Positions 1-8,291 are shown, counted from the stretch's first letter. The stretch: 64,000 nt of DNA from Pseudoalteromonas rubra (GCF_005887095.1 NZ_PNCI01000037.1:1-64000), one strand, 5' to 3'. A program made the numbers and translations. The notes: a model not told the origin generated them from the sequence alone.

Positions 1-280
1 AATTATTCAAAATGGTATTAGGTTTAATTTCAATCAGCTGCTGTTTATTTGATGTATTAGTGAGCAGAAAGTCGGGGGTATACCTGTTGCTTTTCCCTTC
101 AAATTCATACATGAATCCCAGGGGCTGCGCTTCAAAACATTTTATTTTAGGGGAATATTCGAAATGAAAACATGCATCATACTCGAGTGAGCTTTCGACT
201 AAACACATACAATTGTTCTTTGCGCTCGCAAATTTGTATAAGTTTTTTACTCTGGAATGTTTGAGCTTCCGCCTAATCAT
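1..280 (-). CDS. tnsA: Tn7-like transposase subunit TnsA, N-terminal part (cut by window start)
   Basis: This reading frame was found by translating the minus strand by hand. It starts at ATG 280 (a weak GGA lies about 10 nt upstream) and runs off the left edge after 93 codons. The N-terminus RRKLKHSRVKN is typical of TnsA endonucleases from Tn7-like elements. It is followed by SSLEYDA, FEAQP, YTPDF and EIKP. Glu33, Asp70 and Lys86 would be the catalytic E-D-K triad of the restriction-endonuclease fold. TnsA cuts the 5' ends of the transposon while TnsB cuts and joins the 3' ends. The gene reads away from ffs, and the transposon end lies between the two, which is the usual Tn7 order. The frame is open for some distance upstream, so a TTG at 292 is a possible alternative start. 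A stand-alone PD-(D/E)XK nuclease is possible but the context argues against it. Confidence 0.85.
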   Translation of the reverse strand, partial: MIRRKLKHSRVKNLYKFASAKNNCMCLVESSLEYDACFHFEYSPKIKCFEAQPLGFMYEFEGKSNRYTPDFLLTNTSNKQQLIEIKPNTILNN

Positions 281-313
281 TATTAGATCCAACGAGTTGT
301 ACTCATTAATAAT

Positions 314-388
314 TAGACTATGACAAGTTATTATGCAAATTCTGACAGGTTTGAAGGGCTAATATGACAACTTACACCTCAAACAACA
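314..388 (-). mobile_element. Terminal end of a Tn7-like transposon with three 22-bp-spaced TnsB-site-like repeats
   Basis: TGACA occurs at 321-325, 343-347 and 365-369, that is, exactly every 22 bp. Read on the minus strand the three units share the core YTGTCAKA with a preceding AA(C/G). Tn7 right ends contain abutting 22-bp TnsB binding sites, so the spacing fits. The outer boundary is probably the TGT that begins at 388 on the minus strand (or at 385), since Tn7-family ends begin with 5'-TGT. The target-site duplication would then be 389-393, but the left end is not in the window, so neither boundary nor duplication can be confirmed. The repeats lie between tnsA and ffs. Confidence 0.75.
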
Positions 389-402
389 AACCTGAGAGTT
401 TG

Positions 403-516
403 GGTGGCAGTCTTACCAGCCACATCCCGGCACACGAGTCATTCGCTGTGGCTGCTTCCTTCCGGACCTGACCAGGTTCACGAACTATCGTTGCGAGAGG
501 ACCAATAAGACTACCA
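403..516 (-). ncRNA. ffs: 4.5S signal recognition particle RNA
   Basis: The minus strand carries the conserved SRP RNA core, including GGTCAGGTCCGGAAGGAAGC followed by AGCC, and the loop and internal-bulge sequences that bind the Ffh M domain. The 5' segment GGTAGTCTTA pairs with the 3' segment TAAGACTGCC, closing a single long hairpin of about 114 nt, the same size as E. coli 4.5S RNA. The RNA joins Ffh in the SRP, which targets nascent inner-membrane proteins to FtsY. The ends are estimated from the closing stem. The gene lies about 15 nt from the putative end of the Tn7-like element. Confidence 0.95.
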
Positions 517-543
517 TTGAGGGCCTTGTTTGGCGCGGGAGGG

Positions 544-572
544 ATTATCGCGAGTTTCGCGTCTGGTTGCAA
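544..572 (-). promoter_or_regulatory. Predicted sigma-70 promoter of ffs
   Basis: TTGCAA (567-572) and GATAAT (544-549) are separated by exactly 17 bp on the minus strand. The -10 box is followed by a GC-rich discriminator. Transcription would start near 537, giving a leader of about 20 nt before the mature 5' end of ffs, in keeping with the RNase P-processed leader of E. coli 4.5S RNA. Confidence 0.7.
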
Positions 573-665
573 GGGGAAATGTTAAAAAGCCCGGCTAACT
601 GCATAGTGAATATACAATTAGACGAGCTTTGTTGGTTTGGTTGGGTTTTTTACTTTGTTTTCGGG

Positions 666-1565
666 TTACTTGGCCAGCGCGACTTTTAGGTCTTGCAGAC
701 GTTTCTTCATCTTTTTCATGTTTTCCGGGCCCATGCGCAGGAAAAGTTTTTGCGCATCGGATAATTGCTCCCATTCTGCATAGGCATATTTGTAGGTGAC
801 TGACTCTTGTAGTAAAGGCAGGCTGGTTTCCGGGATTGGGGTTTCCAGCAACTCGCCTATGGCTTCTTGCAAAGTCAGGTCGAACTCGCCCCCGTCGTAG
901 CCAATTTCTTCGTACGCTTCACCGATCAGAGGTCTGAATTTGTTGTACGTACGCACCAGTTGCGCAGTACTAATGGCGTTAAGCATGTTCACATAAGGCG
1001 TGTAGCGCTCGAAACTGTTTGGATCTGTGATGATGATGTCATCTTCAATGACCATAAAGCTATCTGTTGGCTTACTGACCGGGAAGTGCTTTTTAGCCAC
1101 TTTACCCTGTGCCAGGTTATCGACAAACACCACGCTACGGCGGATCATGTCTTCTGTCACCACTAAATCCATTGCGGTATCATTCAGGTAATTCGAAATT
1201 TGCTCGCTCAGGGCCACGTCGCTGTCGTCCAGTGAGGGCAGCGGCGTTGCAACAGGTTGCTCTGGTTCGCGCTGTGGCAGCGGCTCTGGCTCAGGAATAG
1301 GCTCAGGCTCCACAATCGGTGCAGGCTCAACAGCTTCTTCAACCTGAGGCTGCGGCTCCGGGCGCGCGGTATTAACGACTTCCATTGGTGTTTTCTCCGG
1401 CACCACAACATCCTGTTTAAACTTTGTATTTTCCTGTTGATTGTCCCGGTTTGAAAGCACAAAAATGGCCACTATCACGAGGGCCACGACCACGCTTACG
1501 GCAAGCAATAAGTGGCTATTAGAAGGCTTGCTGTTCCTTGATTCTGCTGAGTTGTGCTCTGACAT
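666..1565 (-). CDS. DUF3014 domain membrane protein
   Basis: Predicted protein of 299 residues. It has a short polar N-terminus, one membrane segment at about residues 19-37, a linker rich in Pro-Glu pairs at about 67-106, and a C-terminal globular part that I recognise as DUF3014, a family of unknown function in gammaproteobacteria. The topology suggests an inner-membrane anchor with the C-terminal domain in the periplasm on a flexible Pro-rich stalk. I chose the ATG at 1565 because GGAG lies just upstream. A longer in-frame start at 1655 would add 30 residues before the membrane anchor and lacks a clear ribosome site. The gene reads towards ffs and is probably transcribed alone. Confidence 0.75.
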   Translation of the reverse strand: MSEHNSAESRNSKPSNSHLLLAVSVVVALVIVAIFVLSNRDNQQENTKFKQDVVVPEKTPMEVVNTARPEPQPQVEEAVEPAPIVEPEPIPEPEPLPQREPEQPVATPLPSLDDSDVALSEQISNYLNDTAMDLVVTEDMIRRSVVFVDNLAQGKVAKKHFPVSKPTDSFMVIEDDIIITDPNSFERYTPYVNMLNAISTAQLVRTYNKFRPLIGEAYEEIGYDGGEFDLTLQEAIGELLETPIPETSLPLLQESVTYKYAYAEWEQLSDAQKLFLRMGPENMKKMKKRLQDLKVALAK

Positions 1566-2167
1566 GGAAACTCCATTAAATTTGCTAAACGAATTTGTTG
1601 CACTTAGGGTGATTAAAGTACCAGATATAGCGGCCTGCCACTCACCAGACAACAAAAATAATCTATAATATACAAAAGATTATAGCTTATTGATGGCCGT
1701 TTTGACGACCTTTGCACCTGCAACCTGTGGCTTTTTTGGTATCTTTAAACGCGTCTACTCACCTATGCTTCCTGTATTGGTGAGGATTCAATACTAATCC
1801 AGATGAGCAGGTCGCCATGCGGTGGATAAACTCAGCCGCTCACGGTATCAGGACGCTCACATGTATTGCGATCAGGGCGTGCCATTTTTGCCTGAATAGC
1901 GCTGAGCCCCGCTTGCCTTCAGGCTAGCTACTCATTTAAGTGGATCAGTATAGTAAAAGATATCGCATCCCTGATAAGGTGCAATGCCAATTACAGGTTA
2001 GTGAGCATATGGGCTCAATATGAATCGTCAATGAATTTGCTTCGGTTAAGCGATGTATTACTGTTTTACTAAGTTAAACATACCATTATAGTAGTAGTGT
2101 CTGACCTTGAATGGCTGATGTGGCAATCTCAACTCAGCCAAGTAAATTTGAGTGGTTAAGGAAGCAT
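1566..2167. other. Long intergenic region without a recognised gene
   Basis: This stretch separates the divergent DUF3014 and patatin genes. The part next to 1566-1680 is AT-rich and likely holds the DUF3014 promoter, and that near 2050-2110 likely holds the promoter of the patatin gene. I found no RNA gene, terminator or convincing open frame in between. Confidence 0.4.
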
Positions 2168-3313
2168 ATGAGTCAACATCACACCTCGCGTTCAAGACCT
2201 CAAACGGCCCTGTTGTTAACCGGTGGCGGCGCTCGTGCGGCCTATCAGATTGGTGTACTTAAGGCACTGGCACACAGCCAGCCCAGAACCGCACCGCTGC
2301 CATTTCGTATTATTAATGGTACGTCGGCGGGCGCTATCAACTCCGCGGGCCTTGCCTGCTATGCCTCAAATATGCATCTGGCCATTCGAAAAGTGGAGTC
2401 TATCTGGAAAAACTTCCATACAGATATGGTCTATGAAAGCGGTTTTATCGGGGCATTTGGCCATATTCTGGGTAATATGATGCGAAGTTTTCAGGCGGAA
2501 TACATTAACCAGCCACCAGCGAGTTTGCTCGACAACACCCCCCTTCGCCATTTATTGCGCGATGTGCTCGATCTCTCGCGGATCGACCGCCACATTCAGC
2601 GCGGTTATCTGGATGCCTTGTCTGTTACAGTTTCCAGTTACTCGACTGGTCGCTCTGTGTCGTTTTACCAGGCCAGAGATGCACAACCCTGGCAGCGCGC
2701 TAAACGTATTGGCGTACCCGATCACATCACGCTTGATCACCTGATGGCGTCCAGTGCCATTCCCATGGTGTTTCCCAGCGTACGGGTCAGGCATCATTAT
2801 TATGGCGATGGCTCAATCCACCAGCTGTCGCCACTCAGCCCGTCAATTCATCTGGGGGCAGAAAAAATCTTTATCATTGGTGTGGAGCAACCCAAAATAC
2901 CCACGCCAATTGGTTACGAACCGCATTTTCCGGGCATGTCTGTGGTGGCAGGTCATTTACTTGATAGTGTATTCAGCGATACGCTGCAGTCTGATCTTGA
3001 GCGACTGGAGCGGGTTAATCGTACGGTGGGCCTGTTGCCTGCCAGAGACAAACACAAAGAGCTTAAACATATTAATACTCTGGTGGTTAACCCTACTCAC
3101 AACTTTAATGAACTGGCGCTGCACTACTACGATGAACTGCCAATGGCCATCAAGCTGTTACTGCGTTCTATCGGGGTAAAACGGCACTCTCCGTCGAGTT
3201 TAACCAGTTACCTGCTGTTCGAAAAAGCCTACACCCGACAGTTGATTGAGTATGGCTATCAGGATGGCATAGACAGGTTAGACGAGATACGCGCTTTTCT
3301 GGAGCTGGATTAA
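2168..3313 (+). CDS. Patatin-like phospholipase
   Basis: The protein has the hallmarks of the patatin family of serine acyl hydrolases. A glycine-rich oxyanion loop GGGARAAYQIG is at residues 19-29. The nucleophile elbow GTSAG has its Ser at about 53, and a DGS motif has its Asp at about 214, together giving the Ser-Asp dyad. Such enzymes cleave acyl chains from phospholipids or other lipids. No signal peptide is visible, so a cytoplasmic or secreted-by-other-means location is open. I prefer ATG 2168 because AAGGA lies 5-6 nt upstream. ATG 2111 would add 19 residues but has only a weak ribosome site. The gene stands alone and its end nearly meets that of the convergent antiporter gene (5-nt gap). 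The substrate is not known. Confidence 0.85.
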   Translation: MSQHHTSRSRPQTALLLTGGGARAAYQIGVLKALAHSQPRTAPLPFRIINGTSAGAINSAGLACYASNMHLAIRKVESIWKNFHTDMVYESGFIGAFGHILGNMMRSFQAEYINQPPASLLDNTPLRHLLRDVLDLSRIDRHIQRGYLDALSVTVSSYSTGRSVSFYQARDAQPWQRAKRIGVPDHITLDHLMASSAIPMVFPSVRVRHHYYGDGSIHQLSPLSPSIHLGAEKIFIIGVEQPKIPTPIGYEPHFPGMSVVAGHLLDSVFSDTLQSDLERLERVNRTVGLLPARDKHKELKHINTLVVNPTHNFNELALHYYDELPMAIKLLLRSIGVKRHSPSSLTSYLLFEKAYTRQLIEYGYQDGIDRLDEIRAFLELD

Positions 3314-3318
3314 CGGGC

Positions 3319-5379
3319 CTAAGGCAGGCCGTCTAACAGGAATTGTTCCGCCCGCTCTACCCGACGCGGCTTGCCCTTTAGCAGCAATACATCACTGGCG
3401 CACAAGGTGGTTTCCTCATCGGGGATGGAAATTTCCTCTCCGTTGCGCCGCAGTGCTTTTACCACCACTTTATGGCGCGCCAGATCCAGCTCTGCGATTG
3501 ACTTATCTACAGCGTAGGCGTCGTCAGGCAATGCGATTGCATGCAGGTATTCCAGCCTGTCTGAGCTGTAGCTTGCGCCTTCCGGGCCCGCGTATTCTTT
3601 CATTTCCTGGCTGTCGCCGGTAAAAAAGCCGTGTAAATATTCGTAGCGATTTTGTCGCTCTATACTCACCCGTTTAAGGATCCGCCGCATCGGCACGCCC
3701 GACATATACAATACATGCGACACCATCATCAGGCTGGCCTCCAGCGATTCGGGCACCACTTCTGTCGCCCCCAGCTCTTTTAAGGCCTCAAGGTGGGTGT
3801 CATCTTTCATTCTGACGAGAATTTTTACCTCTGGCGCAAAACGTTTCACTGCATCAATGACCGCCTGAGCTTTATCAAAGTCATTCAGTGAGATGATCAC
3901 CAGGCGGGCCTCACTGACATTGGCAGACTTGAGCACCTCTTGTTGGGTTGGGTCACCAAACACCACAGGCTCACCGGCGGTCAGGGCCTCCTGCACAATC
4001 GCCGGGTTGCGCTCCACCGCAATGTAAGGAATGGCCTCCGGACGTAAAAACCGGGCAATAGTCTGACCGACACGAGCATACCCAAAAATCACCACATGGT
4101 TTTTTACTTTGCTTGACGTTATAAACCCCTGTTCGTGCGGATCAGGTCGGCCTTCGCTGTCAATACGTAGCAGCTTCACAAGACGGTCTGTTTCACTGAT
4201 CAAATATGGCGTAAGTGCCATAGACAGCACGCCCAGGGCTATCAGAAAAGACGCTACCTCAGCGCTGAGTAGCTGATGCTTGCCGGCAAGAGCCACCAGC
4301 ACAAAGCCAAACTCCCCCATTTGCCAGAGCAAGATACCTGCTGCAAATGCATCTTTGCGGCGCTCTCCCATCAACTGCGCCAGCAGAAAAATAATGCTTA
4401 GCTTCAGTACTATAAGTAACGCAAGCACCAGAATAATGTAAACAAAAGACTGAATGACATAAGAAACATCTAACTGCGTGCCCACGGTGACGAAAAACAA
4501 CCCCATCAGAATATCGCGAAACGGCCGAATTTCAGCTTCCAGCTGGTGCCTGTATTGACTCTCACCGAGCATCATACCGGCCAAAAACGCGCCCAGTGCC
4601 ATAGACAGACCAAACGCATAGGTCAGCGCCCCGGCACACAGCGCTACCACCAAAGTCGTCAGTACGAATAATTCATCGGTGCGTGCCATCGCAACTTCAT
4701 TGAATACTTTAGGCAGCACCCATTTTCCGATGGCCCAGAGTAACATGCAAACAAACGCTCCCTTAGCGAGCGCGAGGATTAAAGCCCCAACCAGCACCTG
4801 GTTATCTGACTGACTTAATAAAGGAATGGTGATAAGCAAAGGGACAACGGCAATATCCTGAAAAAGTAATACGCCTACGGCCAGCTGGCCACGGCGTATG
4901 TTTAATATTCCCCGCTCTTTAAGCTCTTTGACCACAACCGCAGTAGATGACAAGGCTATCAGGCTGGCAATGATCAGTGCCTCTATCCAGTTAAAGCCGA
5001 GATATTTTAAGATCACCGCCAGCACCACAGTGGTGACCAAAACCTGTAAGCTTCCCAGACCAAATACCACACTGCGCATTGCCATCAGTTTAGGAATTGA
5101 AAATTCCAAACCCAAACTAAAAAGTAAGAAGACGATCCCCAGTTCTGCAATCAGTTGGATCTCATGGCTGTTGTCTATCCAGCCAAATCCATAACTGCCT
5201 GCCAGTAGGCCGGTCAGCAGATATGCCAGGATTGGCGGCAGCCCAACACGCTTGAACGACCACACCAGCGCAACGGCACAGAGTAATAACGCTATCAACC
5301 CGGCAAACTGACCCTCCAGGGCGGCAACTAATGTACTGGTGACATCCTCACCTAAAAACCCGGCAAAATTTTGCTGCAA
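3319..5379 (-). CDS. CPA2-family cation/proton antiporter with TrkA domains (KefB/KefC-like)
   Basis: A protein of about 686 residues with an N-terminal exchanger domain of some 12 membrane segments (roughly residues 20-400). A cytoplasmic TrkA-N (RCK) domain follows, with the nucleotide-binding loop GYARVG near residue 430. It ends in a TrkA-C domain. This layout is that of KefB, KefC and YbaL, which move K+ (or Na+) against H+ under control by nucleotides or glutathione adducts. No kefF/kefG-like partner gene is adjacent, so the exact ligand and ion are unknown. There is no ATG near the N-terminus. Two in-frame TTG codons (5391 and 5379) are candidates. I chose 5379 because GGAGG lies 4 nt upstream. 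Confidence 0.85.
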   Translation of the reverse strand: MQQNFAGFLGEDVTSTLVAALEGQFAGLIALLLCAVALVWSFKRVGLPPILAYLLTGLLAGSYGFGWIDNSHEIQLIAELGIVFLLFSLGLEFSIPKLMAMRSVVFGLGSLQVLVTTVVLAVILKYLGFNWIEALIIASLIALSSTAVVVKELKERGILNIRRGQLAVGVLLFQDIAVVPLLITIPLLSQSDNQVLVGALILALAKGAFVCMLLWAIGKWVLPKVFNEVAMARTDELFVLTTLVVALCAGALTYAFGLSMALGAFLAGMMLGESQYRHQLEAEIRPFRDILMGLFFVTVGTQLDVSYVIQSFVYIILVLALLIVLKLSIIFLLAQLMGERRKDAFAAGILLWQMGEFGFVLVALAGKHQLLSAEVASFLIALGVLSMALTPYLISETDRLVKLLRIDSEGRPDPHEQGFITSSKVKNHVVIFGYARVGQTIARFLRPEAIPYIAVERNPAIVQEALTAGEPVVFGDPTQQEVLKSANVSEARLVIISLNDFDKAQAVIDAVKRFAPEVKILVRMKDDTHLEALKELGATEVVPESLEASLMMVSHVLYMSGVPMRRILKRVSIERQNRYEYLHGFFTGDSQEMKEYAGPEGASYSSDRLEYLHAIALPDDAYAVDKSIAELDLARHKVVVKALRRNGEEISIPDEETTLCASDVLLLKGKPRRVERAEQFLLDGLP

Positions 5380-5525
5380 ACCGCCTCCCAAGCGTCAATA
5401 AAATAGTGTTGAGCAATTTTTATTCACTACTAAATATAGCAAGCAGCTGTTTTTCAGCCAGTTTAAATTTTTGGCATGAAACTCGCTTAGAACAGACTGA
5501 ATGTTGTACTTTAGGGGAATATTAG

Positions 5526-6422
5526 ATGGAAAATGTCCATATTTTGACTCAACGGGCGCCGACGCGCGGGGATTTTTTGCCGTTTAACGCGCAAATGCAA
5601 ATGTCGCATGTCCCCGAAAACCCGATGAGCCTGACTGAAAAACTGCAAACAACTCTGGATGTGAATGGACTACTCGACATCTTTGCTGGTTATATTAAGC
5701 GCATAATAAACCTGGCCGGACTCCAGTTTCACTCGAGTGAAGGCGTGTTTCAAATGCAGCAGAGCAACAACCAGCTCAGCCCTTATACCTTTGATCTGGA
5801 ATTAAACAACCAGCATCTGGGTCAGATTGTGTATTTTAGTAAATATCGCCTGAGTGAGGCACTGCAGGCCAGGCTAGTCCAGCTGCATACTTGCTTGCTG
5901 TATCCACTGAGAAATGCACTGATGTATCAGCGCGTGTTAAAGCTGGCAACCAAGGACTCACTGACCGGATTATCAAACCGCAGCCAGTTCAATGAGTTTT
6001 TGGCGAAGAAACTTGAACGCAGTCGTCGTCACCACTGCAATTTTAGCCTGATGCTGTTAGATCTGGATAATTTTAAGCAAGTGAACGATCTCTATGGCCA
6101 TAAAATGGGTGACAACGTGTTGATTGAGTTTGCCCGTATTCTGGAATCATCTGTGCGGGCCACAGATACCGTATTCCGTTTTGGCGGCGATGAGTTTGCG
6201 ATCCTGATTGACGATCCAGCCTTTACTACCAACAAAGTAATTGCAGAACGTATTATGGCATCGGTCAGGTGTTGCACTGTCATGAAAAATCATGATGTCA
6301 CAACCAGTATTGGTTTTACACTGGCCACCAGCCAGGACTGTCCGAATGAGATTTTCTCGCGGGCGGATAAAGGGCTGTATCGCGCTAAGGACGCAGGCCG
6401 AGACTGCGCACGTACAATTTAA
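5526..6422 (+). CDS. GGDEF diguanylate cyclase
   Basis: A 298-residue protein with an N-terminal sensor-like region (about 1-130, family not recognised, possibly a diverged GAF fold) and a C-terminal GGDEF domain. The active-site GGDEF is intact at residues 220-224. An RATD motif precedes it by five residues, which is the position of the allosteric I-site, so the enzyme should make c-di-GMP from GTP and be inhibited by its product. No membrane segment is seen, which suggests a cytoplasmic protein. The start is ATG 5526, with AGGGGA upstream. It is divergent from the antiporter gene and followed by its own terminator. Confidence 0.9.
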   Translation: MENVHILTQRAPTRGDFLPFNAQMQMSHVPENPMSLTEKLQTTLDVNGLLDIFAGYIKRIINLAGLQFHSSEGVFQMQQSNNQLSPYTFDLELNNQHLGQIVYFSKYRLSEALQARLVQLHTCLLYPLRNALMYQRVLKLATKDSLTGLSNRSQFNEFLAKKLERSRRHHCNFSLMLLDLDNFKQVNDLYGHKMGDNVLIEFARILESSVRATDTVFRFGGDEFAILIDDPAFTTNKVIAERIMASVRCCTVMKNHDVTTSIGFTLATSQDCPNEIFSRADKGLYRAKDAGRDCARTI

Positions 6423-6435
6423 CCTGCAACAGCTC

Positions 6436-6470
6436 GACCATATTGCGTCCCCTAACGCGATATGGTCTTT
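6436..6470 (+). terminator. Rho-independent terminator of the diguanylate cyclase gene
   Basis: GACCATAT and ATATGGTC form an 8-bp stem extended by GCG/CGC, followed by TTT. It begins 13 nt after the stop codon of the GGDEF gene. Confidence 0.6.
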
Positions 6471-6519
6471 ATACCAATTTCACTTAATACCTGTTCAATT
6501 TGAAGGAGAAAATTGGTAT
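6471..6519. repeat. Inverted repeat ATACCAATTT / AAATTGGTAT
   Basis: Perfect 10-bp arms at 6471-6480 and 6510-6519 enclose 29 bp. The element fills the gap between two convergent genes and touches the stop codon of the small membrane protein gene. The arms and filler resemble short intergenic repeats that I have the impression of seeing in Alteromonadales genomes, but no second copy was found in this window. Confidence 0.4.
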
Positions 6520-6860
6520 TACTTGCGCAGCACTGCCAGTTTGTAAAGCAACAGCAGCAGGGCAAAGCCACCAAAAAAGCTGTTGATCACCCAGGCCAGT
6601 GACAAAAAGTCTGGCAGATCACTGAATATGATGGCCAGCATGGGGGCACCCAGGCCAAAAATAAAAAAGCTGCCGCCTTTACCGTGCCAGTAAGCCAGCA
6701 ACAGTGCTGCACTGAGCCCACCCACGCTTAAGCTAAGCGCGACATTGGCAATGTTCAGTCCACCATTTACCGCCAGGATTGCAAACAATGCACCGCAGCC
6801 AAGTACTGCCCAGATAGCTTTGTTTGCCAGCGATTCACCGATCTTTTGTGTTTCTTGCAT
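6519..6860 (-). CDS. Small membrane protein of unknown function
   Basis: A 113-residue very hydrophobic protein with about four predicted membrane segments and short charged ends. I do not recognise a family. Its start lies 26 nt inside the 3' end of tilS, so the two are probably translationally coupled and co-transcribed. No catalytic motif is visible. A stop codon abuts the inverted repeat at 6471-6519. The frame is well populated with residues typical of real membrane proteins, which supports it being expressed. Confidence 0.65.
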   Translation of the reverse strand: MQETQKIGESLANKAIWAVLGCGALFAILAVNGGLNIANVALSLSVGGLSAALLLAYWHGKGGSFFIFGLGAPMLAIIFSDLPDFLSLAWVINSFFGGFALLLLLYKLAVLRK

Positions 6861-8190
6861 CTTCTAATTTCCAGTTGAGTCCCTGAGACGACGCATACGC
6901 CTCATTAACGAAAAAGCCCACCACCTGCACCAGCTCGTCGTTGTAATAAATCAGGGGCACACGGCTGCGCTCCCAGGTTGGGACACCATAATCTTTTAAC
7001 CAGTGCTTCAGGGTATTACGGCCACTTCGTCCAAGTGGTTTAATTTTCTCACTCAGACAGTTAAAACGTACCGACACTTGCTCATCTGGCGCAGGCATAC
7101 GCACACCTTTGCCCTGTTGCACCTGTAAAACATGGGTATCATCCAGCACCACCGGCGTCTGACCTATATCATGGTTTTCACGCCAGGCTGGTTGTTCTAT
7201 TACCCAGTAGAGTGCGCCTCTGAAACGTCGAACCTGCCCCTGAGGCAAAGTCACAGCCATTTGTGCGTCTGCTCTGGCGTTAAGTGCCTGTCCGAGGATC
7301 TGTTCAAGCTGCTTATGCGAAGGCATCTGAACGCCCTGCTCCGCTAGCCAGGCTCGCACCAGATTTTGCTGGCGCAACAGCGTAAATCCGCCAAGGCGCT
7401 CGATACATAAGCTGTTTTCGTTCGAACAGTAGGCCAGATCCGCTTGGGTAATTTCATCCAGCAGCGCCTGTTGTCCCTGTAGCAATTCAACGGAACGCAT
7501 AACGCTTGGCACAAACCCTGAAAAACGGGATTTTAACAGGGGCAATACCTGATTGCGCAAAAAATTGCGGTCAAACCTGTCACTGAGGTTTGATTCATCT
7601 TCGATATGTGAGATCCCAAACGTGTGCGCAAACGCTTCTATGTCAGCGCGCAGGCAGGTTAACAGGGGTCTCAGACACACCCGACCGGATGGCAACACAG
7701 TGCGTGCATGCATCGCCCCCAGCCCTTTCAGACCTGAACCTCGTTTCAGGCGCAGCAGGAAAGTCTCAACCTGATCATCCGCATGCTGCCCGAGTACTAA
7801 TGCATGATGCGGATATGCGTGTGTATCCAGTGCCTGATAGCGTGCCGTGCGGGCTTGCGCTTCGAGGCTTTGGCGACTTTGTGCAACCACTTTGACCGAC
7901 GCTGGGGTAAAGTCGACCGCCAGCGCGTCGCATTGCGCCTGACAAAATGCCCGCCACTGAGCTGAGTTAGGCGACAAACCATGGTCAACATAAATCGCCT
8001 GTAACGTCAGATGGGTATGAGCTTGCACGTAGTGACGGCATAAGTGCAGCAGCACCACAGAATCAACCCCACCGGAGAGCGCAACGGTAAGGCCACGCGT
8101 TACCGCAGGCGTTGTAGCGTGCTTTCCCTCATCAGCCAGTAATTTATCCAGGCTGGCAGCAAAACGTTTATAAAGCGGGGTCTGAATCAT
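6835..8190 (-). CDS. tilS: tRNA(Ile)-lysidine synthase
   Basis: The PP-loop SGGVDS at residues 39-44 is the ATP-pyrophosphatase signature of TilS. The enzyme attaches lysine to C34 of the tRNA-Ile with CAU anticodon, changing its identity from Met to Ile, and is essential in most bacteria. The length, 451 residues, fits the long gammaproteobacterial form (E. coli 432) with the substrate-binding C-terminal domains. The gene follows accA in the same direction, as in many gammaproteobacteria, but a terminator lies between them. It overlaps the next small gene at its 3' end. Confidence 0.95.
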   Translation of the reverse strand: MIQTPLYKRFAASLDKLLADEGKHATTPAVTRGLTVALSGGVDSVVLLHLCRHYVQAHTHLTLQAIYVDHGLSPNSAQWRAFCQAQCDALAVDFTPASVKVVAQSRQSLEAQARTARYQALDTHAYPHHALVLGQHADDQVETFLLRLKRGSGLKGLGAMHARTVLPSGRVCLRPLLTCLRADIEAFAHTFGISHIEDESNLSDRFDRNFLRNQVLPLLKSRFSGFVPSVMRSVELLQGQQALLDEITQADLAYCSNENSLCIERLGGFTLLRQQNLVRAWLAEQGVQMPSHKQLEQILGQALNARADAQMAVTLPQGQVRRFRGALYWVIEQPAWRENHDIGQTPVVLDDTHVLQVQQGKGVRMPAPDEQVSVRFNCLSEKIKPLGRSGRNTLKHWLKDYGVPTWERSRVPLIYYNDELVQVVGFFVNEAYASSQGLNWKLEDARNTKDR

Positions 8191-8242
8191 AATTAGGGAC
8201 GTTGTCAGTACTTAGGTCGTATTATCCCGATTTCTCAGATAC

Positions 8243-8269
8243 AAAAAAAGCCGCGATGCGGCTTTTTTC
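8243..8269 (-). terminator. Bidirectional-type terminator after accA
   Basis: A-tract, stem GCCGC/GCGGC with a 3-nt loop, then T-tract. It begins 23 nt after the accA stop codon and lies ahead of tilS, so tilS should have its own promoter or depend on readthrough. Confidence 0.85.
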
Positions 8270-8291
8270 AATCTTGCTGTGTCACTGTGGC

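Noticed and set aside
372-572. 66-codon frame on the minus strand over the ffs gene
   Set aside because: It covers the SRP RNA and its promoter region, has no ribosome site, and its protein resembles nothing.
867-1668. Several plus-strand frames across the DUF3014 gene
   Set aside because: They are the complement of the Pro-Glu repeat region and have no start signals.
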